Source of the DNA: Vulcaniibacterium gelatinicum | Lineage (GTDB): Bacteria; Pseudomonadota; Gammaproteobacteria; Xanthomonadales; Xanthomonadaceae | Length of the DNA: 64,000 nt | Reading direction: 5' to 3' | Assembly: GCF_008033445.1 (NCBI RefSeq) | Contig: NZ_VNKO01000012.1 | Coordinates: forward strand, 1-64,000 | Shown: positions 47,898 to 57,862 of the stretch, one piece after another | How positions within the stretch are numbered: position 1 is the first letter of the stretch | Layout: every line of letters begins with the position of its first letter | Made by a program: the position numbers and the translations under genes | Notes under the pieces: generated by a model | Database searches by the model: none | Seen by the model: the letters and a program-made list of their open reading frames with translations, nothing else | What the model was told of the DNA's origin: nothing

Positions 47898-47928
47898 GGC
47901 CGGCCCGTTTGCCACGGTTTCCCCGGAC

Positions 47929-50900
47929 ATGATCGTCCTCGAGGGCCTGCCGGCCCTGTCGCCGTTCCGCCGTGAACGGCTCGAAGCCCGCCTCCAGACC
48001 GTCGTTCCCGCGTTGCGCATCACCGGTGCCTGGTTCACCTACTGGGTCGAGCCGGAATCCGGCGCACGCCTGGACACCGCCGCCCTTGCGCGCATCCTGC
48101 AGGCCGGCGAAGGCCAGGCGCCGCGCGCGCCGGAGTCAGTCTCGCGCTACGTGGTGCCGCGCCTGGGCACGATCTCGCCGTGGGCGAGCAAGGCCACCGA
48201 GCTGCTGCACGGCGCCGGCCTGGCGCTGAAGCGGGTCGAGCGCGGCACGCGCCTGGATCTGTCCGGCTGGCCCGACGATCCGGCCCGGCAGGCGGCGCTG
48301 GCCCGGCTGCTGCACGACCCGATGACGCAGTCGCTGCTGGCCGCGCGCGAGGACGGCGCGGCGCTGTTCCGCGCCCCCGCGCCCGGCGCGCTCGAGGTGG
48401 TGCCGCGCGAGGCGCTCGAGGCCGCCAACCGCCGCCTCGGCCTGGCCCTGGCCGAGGACGAGCTCGACTACCTGCGCGCCCGCTACGCCGAACTCGGCCG
48501 CGACCCGCACGACATCGAGCTGATGATGTTCGCGCAGGCCAACTCCGAGCACTGCCGGCACAAGATCTTCAACGCCAGCTGGACCATCGACGGACGCGAG
48601 ATGCCCACCTCGCTGTTCAAGATGATCAAGCACACCCACGCGCAGACGCCGCAGCACACCCTGTCGGCGTACGCCGACAACGCGGCGGTGGTGGAAGGCC
48701 ATCCGGCGCGCCGCTTCCGGCCCGACCCGCACACCCACGAATACCGCGCCGAGCCGCTGACCGAGAGCGCGTTCTGCATCAAGGTCGAGACCCACAACCA
48801 CCCCACCGCGATCGCGCCGTTCCCGGGCGCCTCCACCGGCGCCGGCGGCGAGATCCGCGACGAGGGCGCCACCGGCCGCGGCGGCCGGCCGAAGGCGGGG
48901 CTGTGCGGGTTCTCGGTCTCGCACCTGCGCATCCCGGCCCTGGCGCAGCCGTGGGAGAGCCCGCGGCCGCTCAACCCGCGCATGGCCAGCGCGTTCGAGA
49001 TCATGCTCGAGGGCCCGATCGGCGCGGCCGCGTTCAACAACGAGTTCGGCCGGCCCAACCTCGCCGGCTACTTCCGCAGCTTCGAGCTGCGCGAGGCCGA
49101 CGGGCTGGTGCGCGGCTACGACAAGCCCATCATGCTCGCCGGCGGCGTGGGCGCGATTGACCGCCCGCTGGTCGAAAAGCGCCGGCTGCGCCCCGGCGAT
49201 GCGGTGATCGTGCTCGGCGGCCCGGCGATGCTGATCGGCCTGGGCGGCGGCGCGGCCAGCTCGGTGGCCGCGGGCGACAGCGCCGAGGAGCTCGACTTCG
49301 CCAGCGTGCAGCGCGACAACCCCGAGATGCAGCGCCGCTGCCAGGAAGTGATCGACCGCTGCGTCGCGCTCGGCGCGGACAACCCGATCCTGTCCATCCA
49401 CGACGTCGGCGCCGGCGGCCTGTCCAACGCGATCCCCGAGCTGCTGCACGACTCCGGCGTGGGCGGCGTGATTGACCTGGCCAAGGTGCCCAGCGACGAT
49501 CCCTCGCTGTCGCCGATGCAGCTGTGGTGCAACGAATCGCAGGAGCGCTACGTGCTCGGCATCCCGGCCGAGCGGGTGGGCGAATTCGCCGCGTTGTGCC
49601 TGCGCGAACGCTGCCCGTTCGCGGTGGTGGGGCATGCGACCGCGGAACAGCGGCTGGTGGTCGGGTACGGGGCCACGGTCGAGGCGGTGCAGGGCACGGC
49701 CGCGCAGGGGCAGGACGGGGCCACGCCCTGGGCCATCGACCTGCCGATGGACGTGCTGTTCGGCAAGCCGCCGAAGATGCATCGCGACACCGCGCATCCG
49801 CCCGCGCCGCGCTGGCCGCAGCTCAACGGCGCCGCGCTCGACCTGCGCCAGGCCGGCCTGCGCGTGCTCGCGCATCCGACCGTCGCCGCCAAGGCCTTCC
49901 TGGTCACCATCGGCGACCGCAGCGTCGGCGGCCTGAGCGTGCGCGACCAGATGGTCGGCCCATGGCAGTTGCCGGTGGCCGACTGTGCGATCACCTTCTC
50001 CGGCTTCGACGGCACCGCCGGCGAGGCGATGGCGATCGGCGAGCGCACTCCGCTCGCCCTGCTCGACCCCGAGGCGAGCGCGCGCATGGCGGTGGGCGAG
50101 GCGATCACCAACCTGTGCGCGGCGCCGGTCGGGGCGCTGGACCGGATCAAGCTCTCCGCCAACTGGATGGCCGCCGCCGGCCACCCCGGCGAGGACGCGC
50201 GCCTGTACGACGCGGTCAAGGCGGTGGGCCTGGAGCTGTGCCCGGCGCTCGACCTCGCCATTCCGGTCGGCAAGGACTCGCTGTCCATGCAGGCGCAGTG
50301 GCCGCACGAGGGCGCGACGCACAAGACGGTGGCGCCGGTGTCGCTGGTCGTGTCCGCGTTCGCGCCGGTGGCCGACGTGCGCCAGGCGCTGACCCCGCTG
50401 CTCGCGCGCGAGGCCGACACCGAGCTGTGGCTGATCGGCCTGGGCGCCGGCCGGCAGCGCCTGGGCGGCTCGATCCTGGCCCAGTGCCATCCCGAGGCCG
50501 CGACCAACCCGGCCCTGCCGGCGTTCGCCGGCGACGTGCCCGACCTCGACGACCCGGCGCGCCTGCGCGCGTTCTTCGAGCTGATCCGCGACGCGCGCGC
50601 CGCGGGCCTGCTGCGCGCCTACCACGACCGTTCCGACGGCGGCGCCTTCGCCGCGCTGTGCGAGATGGCGTTCTGTTCGCACCTGGGCCTGGACATCTCG
50701 CTCGACGGCTGGGGCGAGGATCCGTTCCGCACCCTGTTCAACGAGGAACTGGGCGCGGTGGTGCAGATCGCGAGCGCGGACCGCGCCGAGTTCGCCGACC
50801 TGATCGCGCGCCACGGCCTGATTGATTGCGCGCAGCGCATCGCCAGGCCCACCACCGCGCCCGCGGTGCGCGTGCTGCGCGACGGCCAGGCGCTCGCCGA

Positions 50901-51852
50901 ATGGCGCTGGGAGGAGCTGTTCGACGCCTGGTGGGCGGTGACCCACGCCATGCAGCGGCTGCGCGACAACCCCGAATGCGCCGACGAGGAGCGCGCCGTG
51001 GCGCGCGACTTCCACGCGCCCGGGCTGCGGCCGAAGCTCGGCTTCGATCCGGCCGAGGACGTCGCCGCCCCGTACATCGCCACCGGCGCGCGGCCCAGGG
51101 TCGCGATCCTGCGCGAGCAGGGCGTCAACAGCCAGGTCGAGACCGCGGTGGCCTTCGACCGCGCCGGCTTCGCCGCCTACGACGTGCACATGAGCGACCT
51201 GATCGCCGGGCGCGTGCGCCTGGACGGGTTCAAGGGCATCGTCGCCTGCGGCGGTTTCTCCTACGGCGACGTGCTCGGCGCCGGCCGCGGCTGGGCCACC
51301 TCGATCCTGGAGCGCGCCGAGCTGCGCGAGGCCTTCGCCGCGTTCTTCGCCCGTCCCGACACCTTCGCCCTGGGCGTGTGCAACGGCTGCCAGATGCTGT
51401 CGCAGCTCAAGGACATCATCCCCGGCGCCGCGCACTGGCCGCGCTTTTTGCGCAACCGCAGCGAGCAGTACGAGGCGCGGCTGTCGCTGCTGCAGGTGGA
51501 GGACTCGCCCTCGCTGTTCCTGCGCGGCATGGCCGGCTCGCGGATCCCGGTCGCGGTCGCGCACGGCGAGGGCCGCGCCGCGTTCGATGCCGGCACCGAC
51601 CCGGCCGCCGCGCGCGTGGCACTGCGCTACGTGGACGGCGAGGGCCGCATCGCCAGCATGTACCCGCTCAACCCGAACGGCTCGGCCGACGGCATCGCCG
51701 GCCTGACCAGCGACGACGGCCGCGTCACCATCCTGATGCCGCACCCCGAGCGCACCCTGCGCCAGGCCAACTTCAGCTGGGCCCCGCGCGAGTGGCCGGA
51801 CGACTCGCCGTGGCTGCGCATGTTCCGCAACGCGCGGGTGTGGGTGGGGTGA
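47929..51852 (+). CDS. purL: Phosphoribosylformylglycinamidine synthase
   Basis: 1307 aa, the large single-chain form. The chain contains the linker region [16 protein letters not shown], the FGAM synthase domain ([29 protein letters not shown], quoted in two parts: [17 protein letters not shown] and [15 protein letters not shown]) and a C-terminal class I glutaminase with nucleophile C1151 in GVCNGCQML and the MPHPERT His-Glu pair. It catalyses the fourth step of purine synthesis. An ATG at 47896 would add 11 residues but overlaps the presumed -10. Confidence 0.97.
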   Translation: MIVLEGLPALSPFRRERLEARLQTVVPALRITGAWFTYWVEPESGARLDTAALARILQAGEGQAPRAPESVSRYVVPRLGTISPWASKATELLHGAGLALKRVERGTRLDLSGWPDDPARQAALARLLHDPMTQSLLAAREDGAALFRAPAPGALEVVPREALEAANRRLGLALAEDELDYLRARYAELGRDPHDIELMMFAQANSEHCRHKIFNASWTIDGREMPTSLFKMIKHTHAQTPQHTLSAYADNAAVVEGHPARRFRPDPHTHEYRAEPLTESAFCIKVETHNHPTAIAPFPGASTGAGGEIRDEGATGRGGRPKAGLCGFSVSHLRIPALAQPWESPRPLNPRMASAFEIMLEGPIGAAAFNNEFGRPNLAGYFRSFELREADGLVRGYDKPIMLAGGVGAIDRPLVEKRRLRPGDAVIVLGGPAMLIGLGGGAASSVAAGDSAEELDFASVQRDNPEMQRRCQEVIDRCVALGADNPILSIHDVGAGGLSNAIPELLHDSGVGGVIDLAKVPSDDPSLSPMQLWCNESQERYVLGIPAERVGEFAALCLRERCPFAVVGHATAEQRLVVGYGATVEAVQGTAAQGQDGATPWAIDLPMDVLFGKPPKMHRDTAHPPAPRWPQLNGAALDLRQAGLRVLAHPTVAAKAFLVTIGDRSVGGLSVRDQMVGPWQLPVADCAITFSGFDGTAGEAMAIGERTPLALLDPEASARMAVGEAITNLCAAPVGALDRIKLSANWMAAAGHPGEDARLYDAVKAVGLELCPALDLAIPVGKDSLSMQAQWPHEGATHKTVAPVSLVVSAFAPVADVRQALTPLLAREADTELWLIGLGAGRQRLGGSILAQCHPEAATNPALPAFAGDVPDLDDPARLRAFFELIRDARAAGLLRAYHDRSDGGAFAALCEMAFCSHLGLDISLDGWGEDPFRTLFNEELGAVVQIASADRAEFADLIARHGLIDCAQRIARPTTAPAVRVLRDGQALAEWRWEELFDAWWAVTHAMQRLRDNPECADEERAVARDFHAPGLRPKLGFDPAEDVAAPYIATGARPRVAILREQGVNSQVETAVAFDRAGFAAYDVHMSDLIAGRVRLDGFKGIVACGGFSYGDVLGAGRGWATSILERAELREAFAAFFARPDTFALGVCNGCQMLSQLKDIIPGAAHWPRFLRNRSEQYEARLSLLQVEDSPSLFLRGMAGSRIPVAVAHGEGRAAFDAGTDPAAARVALRYVDGEGRIASMYPLNPNGSADGIAGLTSDDGRVTILMPHPERTLRQANFSWAPREWPDDSPWLRMFRNARVWVG

Positions 51853-51879
51853 AGTCCGCGTGCAGTGGTGTGCGGAAGC

Positions 51880-51911
51880 ACGAAGGCCCGGTCGCAGGAC
51901 CGGGCCTTCGT
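51880..51911. terminator. Hairpin terminator after purL
   Basis: A perfect 14-pair stem (ACGAAGGCCCGGTC, 51880-51893, with 51898-51911) and a GCAG loop, followed by CGTTGT. It lies between purL (+) and the HYR protein gene (-), 14 bases before the latter's stop, so it may serve both. Confidence 0.8.
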
Positions 51912-51925
51912 CGTTGTGGCCGGGC

Positions 51926-54274
51926 TCACTTGGTGAGCTTGAAGTTGGCCACCCGCAGGCTGCCGTCGGCGAAGCGGATCTGGAGCTGGCGGCAGCTGCC
52001 GGCCCAGGCCTTGTCGGTCTTCCACACGTACACGTACTGCTTCGCGACCGCATCGTAGGTGAGCGTGCTGCCGCCGGCGGTGACGGTTTCCTCGACCACG
52101 TCCTCCACCGCGCCGCTGGCGCAGGCCATCAGCGCCGCGCGCGGATGCCCGGCGGCGAAGATCGCCAGGCCCATGTCGCCGCCGAGGCTGAACTTCACCG
52201 GCACCGCGCTGCCGGCGCGCACGGTGTTGAGCGTCGGCGCGTTGTCCACCGGGCGGAAGAAGCCGGTCCAGGCATAGCTCACCTGCACGATGAAACTCGA
52301 GTTGCCGGTGTTGCCGGCATTGTCGGTGGCCGAGCATTGCACGGTGCTGGGGCCGACCGGGAACGTGCTGCCGGAGGCGGGAGTGCAGGTCACGGCCACC
52401 GGGCCGTCCACCAGGTCGGTGGCGGTCGGCGGCGTGTAGCTCACCACCGCGCCGGCGGACGAGGCGGCGGTGGCGGACACATCCGCATGCGCCGCGATCA
52501 CCGGCGGCGTGGTGTCTGCCACCGTGACCTGGAACTGCGTCGGCGTGGCGGCGTTGCCGGCGGCATCGGCGGCGGTGCAGGTGACGGTGCTGGTGCCGAG
52601 CGGGAAGGTGCTGCCGGAGGCCGGCAGGCAGGTCGCGGTGCCGACGCCGTCCACCAGGTCGGTGGTCGCCGGGCTGGTGTAGGTCACGACGGCGCCGCTC
52701 GGGCCGGTGGCCTCGATCGGGCCGAGGTCCGCGTGCGGTTCGATCGTCGGCGGCGTGGTGTCGTGCACCGTGAGGATGAACGCGGCGGGTGCAGCCGGGT
52801 TGCCGCGCGCATCGCTGGCGGTGCAGGTCACGGTGGTGTCGCCGAGCGGGAAGGTGCTGCCGCTGGGCGGCGTGCAGTCGGCCACGCCCGCGCCATCCAC
52901 CACGTCCAGCGTGGTGGCGTCGAAATGGGCCACGGCGCCGTCGGCCCCGGTGGCTTCGACGCCGAGCGCGCCCGGCACCGTGATCACCGGCGGCGTGGTG
53001 TCCTGCACGGTGATGGTGAAGCCGGCGTTCGCGGTGTTGCCGGCGGAGTCCGTGGCGGCGCAGGCGACGGGCGTGGCGAGTGCCTTGGCCGGGGCGGCCG
53101 CGAGGGGGAACACGCTGCCCGAGGGCGGTGTGCACGCGAGCGGATACGGGAACTCATCGTCCACCGCGTCCTGCGCCGTGACGGCATAGCTGACCGCGGC
53201 ACCGGCAGCGGAATCGGCCTCGACCGTGAGGTCGCCCGGCACCGTGATCAGCGGCGGGGTGACGTCGTGGACGAACAGCCCGCATTCGGCCGAGGCCGAG
53301 GCGCCCTGGTCGTCGGTCACCGTCAGACGCACCTGCAGCGCGCCGGTCTGCTGGTACCCCAGCGCCGGGGCGGAGAAGGCGATCGTCGGCGTCGCATGGG
53401 CGCCCAGGCCCAGATTGGGCAGGCCGGCGTACTGATCCCAGGTGTAGCTGGCGATGGTGCCGTCCGGATCGCTCGAGCCGCTGCCGTCGAGGGTGACCAG
53501 CGCGCCCTCGTCGGCCTCGATCAGTCCGCCGGGGCAGACCAGCGAAGCCACGGGCGGGTCGTTGCTCCAGAGGATGTTGACGATGCGGTTCGCGCTGGCC
53601 GAGAGGCTGCCGTCCGACACCGTCAGACGGAACGTCAGGCTGGTCGTCGCCGGCAGGTTGGGGGCGACGAAGGTGACGATGGAGCCGGCGGGATTGGCGC
53701 TGCTGAGCAGCACCGTGGGCGAGCCGCCGATCTGGGTCCACTGGTAGCTCAGGGTGGTGCCCGGGTCGAGGTCGTAGGAGGCGCTGCCGTCGAGGGTGAC
53801 CAGGGTGCCTTCGGCGGCGTTCTCTGGCACCGCCACGGCGACCGGGGTCGGCGGCGTGTTGACCACCACGTCGGTGACGTTGATGGTGGTGGTCGTACTG
53901 CTGGTGCGCGTGCCGCAGGTGACGGTCAGCCGGAACTGCAGGCTGGCGCCGCCGACCGGGACGTTCGGGGCGGCGAAGCTGGCGGTGGCCGTGTTGGCTC
54001 CGCTCAGGCTGACCGTGAAGCCCGAGGGCGTGCTGCCGAGGTACTGCCAGGCATACCCCAGATCGGGCTGGTTCGGCGTGGACTTGCTGCCGTCGAGCAC
54101 CACCACCGTGGGTGCGCCGCCGGTGGTTTCCGGCACGGTCTGGCTGAGCGGATCCACCCGGGCGTTGGGATTGCCGGTGCATGCGGCCTGGGTGGGGAAA
54201 GGAGCGGCCAACAGCGTGGCCAGGAGCAGGGGCGCCCAACCACGGAGCGCCGCCGGCGCGGAACCGGATGACAT
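51926..54274 (-). CDS. Secreted PKD/HYR/PxKF repeat surface protein
   Basis: 782 aa. A strong GGGGAG ribosome binding site sets the start at 54274. A Sec signal peptide ends near TQA-AC. The chain then has three PKD-like Ig domains (about 40-350: VVVLDGSKST, LVTLDGSASYDLDPG, LVTLDGSGSSDPDG) and four HYR domains, each opening with TPPxI and holding C-TPPSGSxFPLG and VTCTAxDAxGN. It ends with a PxKF domain (VPVKFSLGGDMG) before the C-terminus. It probably acts in adhesion or carbohydrate contact outside the cell. It is divergent from gspE and a candidate cargo of that system. Confidence 0.85.
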   Translation of the reverse strand: MSSGSAPAALRGWAPLLLATLLAAPFPTQAACTGNPNARVDPLSQTVPETTGGAPTVVVLDGSKSTPNQPDLGYAWQYLGSTPSGFTVSLSGANTATASFAAPNVPVGGASLQFRLTVTCGTRTSSTTTTINVTDVVVNTPPTPVAVAVPENAAEGTLVTLDGSASYDLDPGTTLSYQWTQIGGSPTVLLSSANPAGSIVTFVAPNLPATTSLTFRLTVSDGSLSASANRIVNILWSNDPPVASLVCPGGLIEADEGALVTLDGSGSSDPDGTIASYTWDQYAGLPNLGLGAHATPTIAFSAPALGYQQTGALQVRLTVTDDQGASASAECGLFVHDVTPPLITVPGDLTVEADSAAGAAVSYAVTAQDAVDDEFPYPLACTPPSGSVFPLAAAPAKALATPVACAATDSAGNTANAGFTITVQDTTPPVITVPGALGVEATGADGAVAHFDATTLDVVDGAGVADCTPPSGSTFPLGDTTVTCTASDARGNPAAPAAFILTVHDTTPPTIEPHADLGPIEATGPSGAVVTYTSPATTDLVDGVGTATCLPASGSTFPLGTSTVTCTAADAAGNAATPTQFQVTVADTTPPVIAAHADVSATAASSAGAVVSYTPPTATDLVDGPVAVTCTPASGSTFPVGPSTVQCSATDNAGNTGNSSFIVQVSYAWTGFFRPVDNAPTLNTVRAGSAVPVKFSLGGDMGLAIFAAGHPRAALMACASGAVEDVVEETVTAGGSTLTYDAVAKQYVYVWKTDKAWAGSCRQLQIRFADGSLRVANFKLTK

Positions 54275-54461
54275 GTCGTCTCCCCCTGTCGGACCCGCGG
54301 CGACCGAGCGCCGCGCGGTGTTTTTTGTGACGCAAGTCTCATAACGGTGAGGGCGGTGGCCCTCGGCCATCCGCCGCACGCCATGCGCCTGGTACTGACC
54401 GGCGCGCCGGGCCGGATGGGCGACCTGCTAGAGTCGTCGCCTCCGCCCGGACAGCGGGCGC

Positions 54462-56198
54462 ATGGCAGGCGTGACGAAAATGAATGCGGTCGCCAGCGAC
54501 ATTCCGGCGAGCGAAACCGGTCCCGAAGCCCGCGTGGTCGAGACCCTGCTCGCCCGCGGCCGCCTCAAGGAAGCCGACCTGGCCCGCGCGCGGCGCTTGC
54601 AGGAGGAAACCGGCGGCAGCCTGCCGACGCTGCTCGCCCGGCTCGGGCTGGTGTCCGAGCGCGACCACGCCGAGGCCTGCGCGGCGGTGCTGGGCCTGCC
54701 GCTGGCCAGCGCCAAGGACGCGCCCGAGCTGCCGCCGGAGGTGGCGCTGTCGGTCAAGTTCATGAAGCAGTTCCACCTGGTGCCGGTGGCCGAGTCGCCC
54801 GCGCACGTGGACGTGCTGATGGCCGACCCGTACGACAGCTATGCGCTCGATGCGCTGCGCCTGGCCTGCGGGCGCGAGGTGCGGCCGCAGGTGGCGCTGC
54901 GTTCGGAGATCGACGACCTGATCGAGCGCTGGCACGGCCAGGGCCGCAGCGCGATGGGCGCGATCGTGGAGACCGCCGAGGGCGAGGCCGCCGGCGAGGC
55001 CGACGACGTCGAGCACCTGCGCGACCTGGCGTCCGAGGCGCCGGTGATCCGCCTGGTCAACCTGATCATCCAGCGCGCGGTCGAGCTGCGCGCCTCCGAC
55101 ATCCACATCGAGCCGTTCGAGAACCGGCTCAAGGTGCGCTACCGCATTGACGGCGTGCTGGAGGAGGCCGAGAGCCCGCCGGCGAACCTGACCGCCGCGA
55201 TCATCTCGCGGGTCAAGATCATGGCCCGGCTCAACATCGCCGAGCGCCGCCTGCCGCAGGACGGACGGATCATGGTCCGGGTGCAGGGCCGCGAACTGGA
55301 CCTGCGCGTGTCCACCGTGCCGACCGCGTTCGGCGAATCGGTGGTGCTGCGCCTGCTCGACCGCGAGACGGTGGTGTTCGACTTCGCGCGCCTGGGCTTC
55401 AGCGCCGAGCTGCTGCCGCAGTTCCTGCACGTGCTCGAGCAGCCGCACGGGATCCTGCTGGTCACCGGCCCCACCGGCTCGGGCAAGACCACCACGCTCT
55501 ACACCGCGCTGTCCCGGCTCAACACGCCGGACGTGAAGATCATCACCGTCGAGGATCCGGTCGAGTACCAGATCGAGGGCATCAACCAGATCCAGGTCAA
55601 GCCGCAGATCGGGCTCGACTTCGCCAATGCGCTGCGCTCGATCGTGCGCCAGGACCCCGACATCATCATGATCGGCGAGATGCGCGACCTGGAGACGTGC
55701 CGGATCGCGATCCAGTCGGCGCTGACCGGCCACCTGGTGCTGTCCACGCTGCACACCAACAACGCCGCCGGCGGCATCACCCGTCTGCTCGACATGGGCG
55801 TGGAGGACTACCTGCTGACCTCCACCGTCAACGGCATCCTCGCCCAGCGCCTGGTGCGCCGGCTGGAGCCGACCCACGCCGAGCGCTACGAGGCCTCGCC
55901 GGAGGAGATCGAGAAGTTCGGCCTGCGCCGCTGGCAGCCCGAAGGCCCGATCCACCTGTACCGCCCGCGCCCGTCCGCGCTCTCGCCCACCGGCTACCTC
56001 GGCCGCACCACGATCATGGAGTTCCTGGTGATGAACGACGAGCTGCGCCGCGCGGTGATCCGCCACGCCGGCATGGGCGAGATCGAACAGCTCGCGCGCA
56101 CGCACGGCATGCGCACCATGTACGAGGACGGCATCGCCAAGGCCCTGGCCGGCGTGACCACGATCGAGGAAGTGCTGCGGGTGACCGAGGACGCATAG
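54462..56198 (+). CDS. gspE: T2SS ATPase GspE (second locus), without the zinc tetracysteine motif
   Basis: 578 aa secretion ATPase. N1/N2 domains (about 20-160) precede the ATPase core with Walker A GPTGSGKT (336-343), an Asp box around VEDPVEY and Walker B-like DPDIIMIGEMRD. A histidine box follows in STLHTNNAAGGITRLLDMG. The region where GspE and PilB usually carry two CxxC pairs (about 466-515) has no cysteine at all. It starts with ATG at 54462 or 54480. TAGAGT at 54429-54434 is a possible -10. It opens the second T2SS operon. Confidence 0.93.
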   Translation: MAGVTKMNAVASDIPASETGPEARVVETLLARGRLKEADLARARRLQEETGGSLPTLLARLGLVSERDHAEACAAVLGLPLASAKDAPELPPEVALSVKFMKQFHLVPVAESPAHVDVLMADPYDSYALDALRLACGREVRPQVALRSEIDDLIERWHGQGRSAMGAIVETAEGEAAGEADDVEHLRDLASEAPVIRLVNLIIQRAVELRASDIHIEPFENRLKVRYRIDGVLEEAESPPANLTAAIISRVKIMARLNIAERRLPQDGRIMVRVQGRELDLRVSTVPTAFGESVVLRLLDRETVVFDFARLGFSAELLPQFLHVLEQPHGILLVTGPTGSGKTTTLYTALSRLNTPDVKIITVEDPVEYQIEGINQIQVKPQIGLDFANALRSIVRQDPDIIMIGEMRDLETCRIAIQSALTGHLVLSTLHTNNAAGGITRLLDMGVEDYLLTSTVNGILAQRLVRRLEPTHAERYEASPEEIEKFGLRRWQPEGPIHLYRPRPSALSPTGYLGRTTIMEFLVMNDELRRAVIRHAGMGEIEQLARTHGMRTMYEDGIAKALAGVTTIEEVLRVTEDA

Positions 56199-56277
56199 GG
56201 TAGGGGATTGACAAGGCTGAACAGGGGGGTGGCGTGCGCGGCGCACCCAAGCCGGGTGCTTGGCATACGGAGATGTC

Positions 56278-56742
56278 ATGCTGCGTCACGCTGTCGTGTT
56301 CTTTGCTCTTCTGATGTTCTCGTCGAATGCCTTTCCCACGACGACGTTGCCCACGGTCAAGGTGGTCGGGTTTCGCGTCAGCGGCTGGGTGACCCTGTAT
56401 GAGGGGAGCGGCTGCGACGTCTTTTTCTCGGTGCCGTCGCGCACGGAACCGCTGCCGGGGGAGGTGTCACTTCCACCGGAAGACTCAGACATCATGGAAC
56501 TGTTGTGCAGCGGCGATTCGACCACCCGTGAGACGGCGGTGTGGATGGCGTATCGGACGGTGATGCAGGCACGATATAGTGCCCGCCTCGTGCAGCTTCT
56601 CGCGGATGATAAGAATAACCAAGGCCGCGAATTCATGGTCGTGTTCAATAACGGCTCGGTGGGGAAGTATTACCGGTCGGATTCTGGCTTTTTCGATAGC
56701 CACGGTATGTTCGAGACGGCAGCCCCAGACTGCGAGGCATGA
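56278..56742 (+). CDS. Small exported protein of unknown function
   Basis: 154 aa. I do not recognise it. CGGAG five bases upstream fixes the ATG at 56278. A signal peptide (MLRHAVVFFALLMFSSNAF) is followed by a short soluble domain with three cysteines and no clear motif. Codon use is markedly less GC-biased than in the T2SS genes (for example AAT, AAG, TAT and GAT codons in a row near 56600-56690). It overlaps the next gene by four bases. Together the pair interrupts the gspE-gspF junction. Confidence 0.75.
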   Translation: MLRHAVVFFALLMFSSNAFPTTTLPTVKVVGFRVSGWVTLYEGSGCDVFFSVPSRTEPLPGEVSLPPEDSDIMELLCSGDSTTRETAVWMAYRTVMQARYSARLVQLLADDKNNQGREFMVVFNNGSVGKYYRSDSGFFDSHGMFETAAPDCEA

Positions 56743-57752
56743 CAGGGATGAGCAGCGGACGACGATTTGCGGTAGCGGTGGTGGCCGCGCTGATGCTGGC
56801 CCTGGCGGGCCTGCTGGCGTGGCGGTTCGGGCAGGGAGCGGCCACGGGATCGGCCCCGGATGTCCCGGGGCAATTCGCGAGCGAGGCCCGGGATGCCGCC
56901 ACGGCCGGAGCCGGCGCCGCGGAGTTGGCCGGGCAACGACACGCTGCCGGGTCGGGTGACACGCTGCCGGGCTCGCCCATGGACTGGGTCGAGCGGGCTG
57001 CCAGGATGAGCGACATCGAAGCGAAGCTGCTGCGGCAGGCGAGGCAGGGCGATACGCAGGCCATCGCGGCGGTGCTCACTCTCGACATGCTCTGCCGGCC
57101 TTTCTACCCGATGCGTGGCGACCGTGATCACCCACGGCACAAGGTGCGGCTCGCATCGGAAGGCGCCGCGGAGCGTTCGGCGAGAGAGGCCGCCCTGCGG
57201 GCGATGATGTCGTACTGCGACAGGCCGCCGAGCATCAGTCTCGAGGAGGCGCGCGCCTTGTCGGATCAGCTGCGGGTGGCTGCAATGAGCGGGGACGTGG
57301 CAGCCAAGGCTTACGATACTGAAACACTGGAAAGTGAGGAGGAGCTTTTGACCCTCCTCCGGGAGGCGGATGAGCCGTGGATGATCTGGCGTGCCTTGGA
57401 GAGCCTCGGGGGGCGTGAAGGGCGGCTGATACGGCAGGTGGAGCGGGAGGTGTTCTCTCCCGAGATCAGGCTCCTGATCCAGCCGAGTGACATCGGGCGC
57501 ATCAAAGCGATGGCGGCGCGCTGGCGGGCCTGCGAGCTTGGGGCGCCGTGTGGTCCGAATCAGCACTACGAGCTGACACAGTGCCTGTATCTGGGCAATT
57601 GCGGCCTGGGGATGGATGTGCGCACCTACATCCGGGAGCGGGAACTGTCCGGCTGGCAGTTCGAGCTGATGCAGAAGTACCTTGCGGCGCTGGATGCCAG
57701 GCTCGCGGAGGCTGGCGTGCGGCGGTTTGCCACGCGCCCGCCAGGAGGCTGA
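56739..57752 (+). CDS. Membrane-anchored protein of unknown function
   Basis: 337 aa. An N-terminal hydrophobic segment (about 10-28, AVAVVAALMLALAGLLAW) can be an anchor or uncleaved signal. The rest is helical, with repeated Ala/Glu/Arg stretches and a cysteine-rich block near 265-290 (ACELGAPCG, then CLYLGNCG). TPR/Sel1-like helices are possible but not clear. The ATG overlaps the previous stop (ATGA). It is likely an accessory cargo gene in the T2SS operon, with no assigned role. Confidence 0.75.
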   Translation: MTGMSSGRRFAVAVVAALMLALAGLLAWRFGQGAATGSAPDVPGQFASEARDAATAGAGAAELAGQRHAAGSGDTLPGSPMDWVERAARMSDIEAKLLRQARQGDTQAIAAVLTLDMLCRPFYPMRGDRDHPRHKVRLASEGAAERSAREAALRAMMSYCDRPPSISLEEARALSDQLRVAAMSGDVAAKAYDTETLESEEELLTLLREADEPWMIWRALESLGGREGRLIRQVEREVFSPEIRLLIQPSDIGRIKAMAARWRACELGAPCGPNQHYELTQCLYLGNCGLGMDVRTYIRERELSGWQFELMQKYLAALDARLAEAGVRRFATRPPGG

Positions 57753-57826
57753 GGCGGCGTGATCTCGCGGCGTTCGTGCTGCCGGGTCCCGTCTGCCGGC
57801 GACGCGGTGGCGGGCCATCGTGTGGC

Positions 57827-57832
57827 TACAAT
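57827..57832 (+). promoter_or_regulatory. Candidate -10 element of the second gspF
   Basis: TACAAT, 31 bases before the GTG start of gspF, in the 110-base gap after the inserted genes. It would let gspF-N be transcribed independently of gspE and the insert. Confidence 0.45.
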
Positions 57833-57862
57833 GGCCTTCCGGTTTCCCCGTCCATCGCTCGC

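Noticed and set aside
47896-47928. Earlier ATG for purL
   Set aside because: It overlaps the likely -10 element, and the family normally begins close to [12 protein letters not shown].
52300-53270. Periodic similar DNA blocks as a possible satellite
   Set aside because: They are codons of four homologous HYR domains in one continuous gene.
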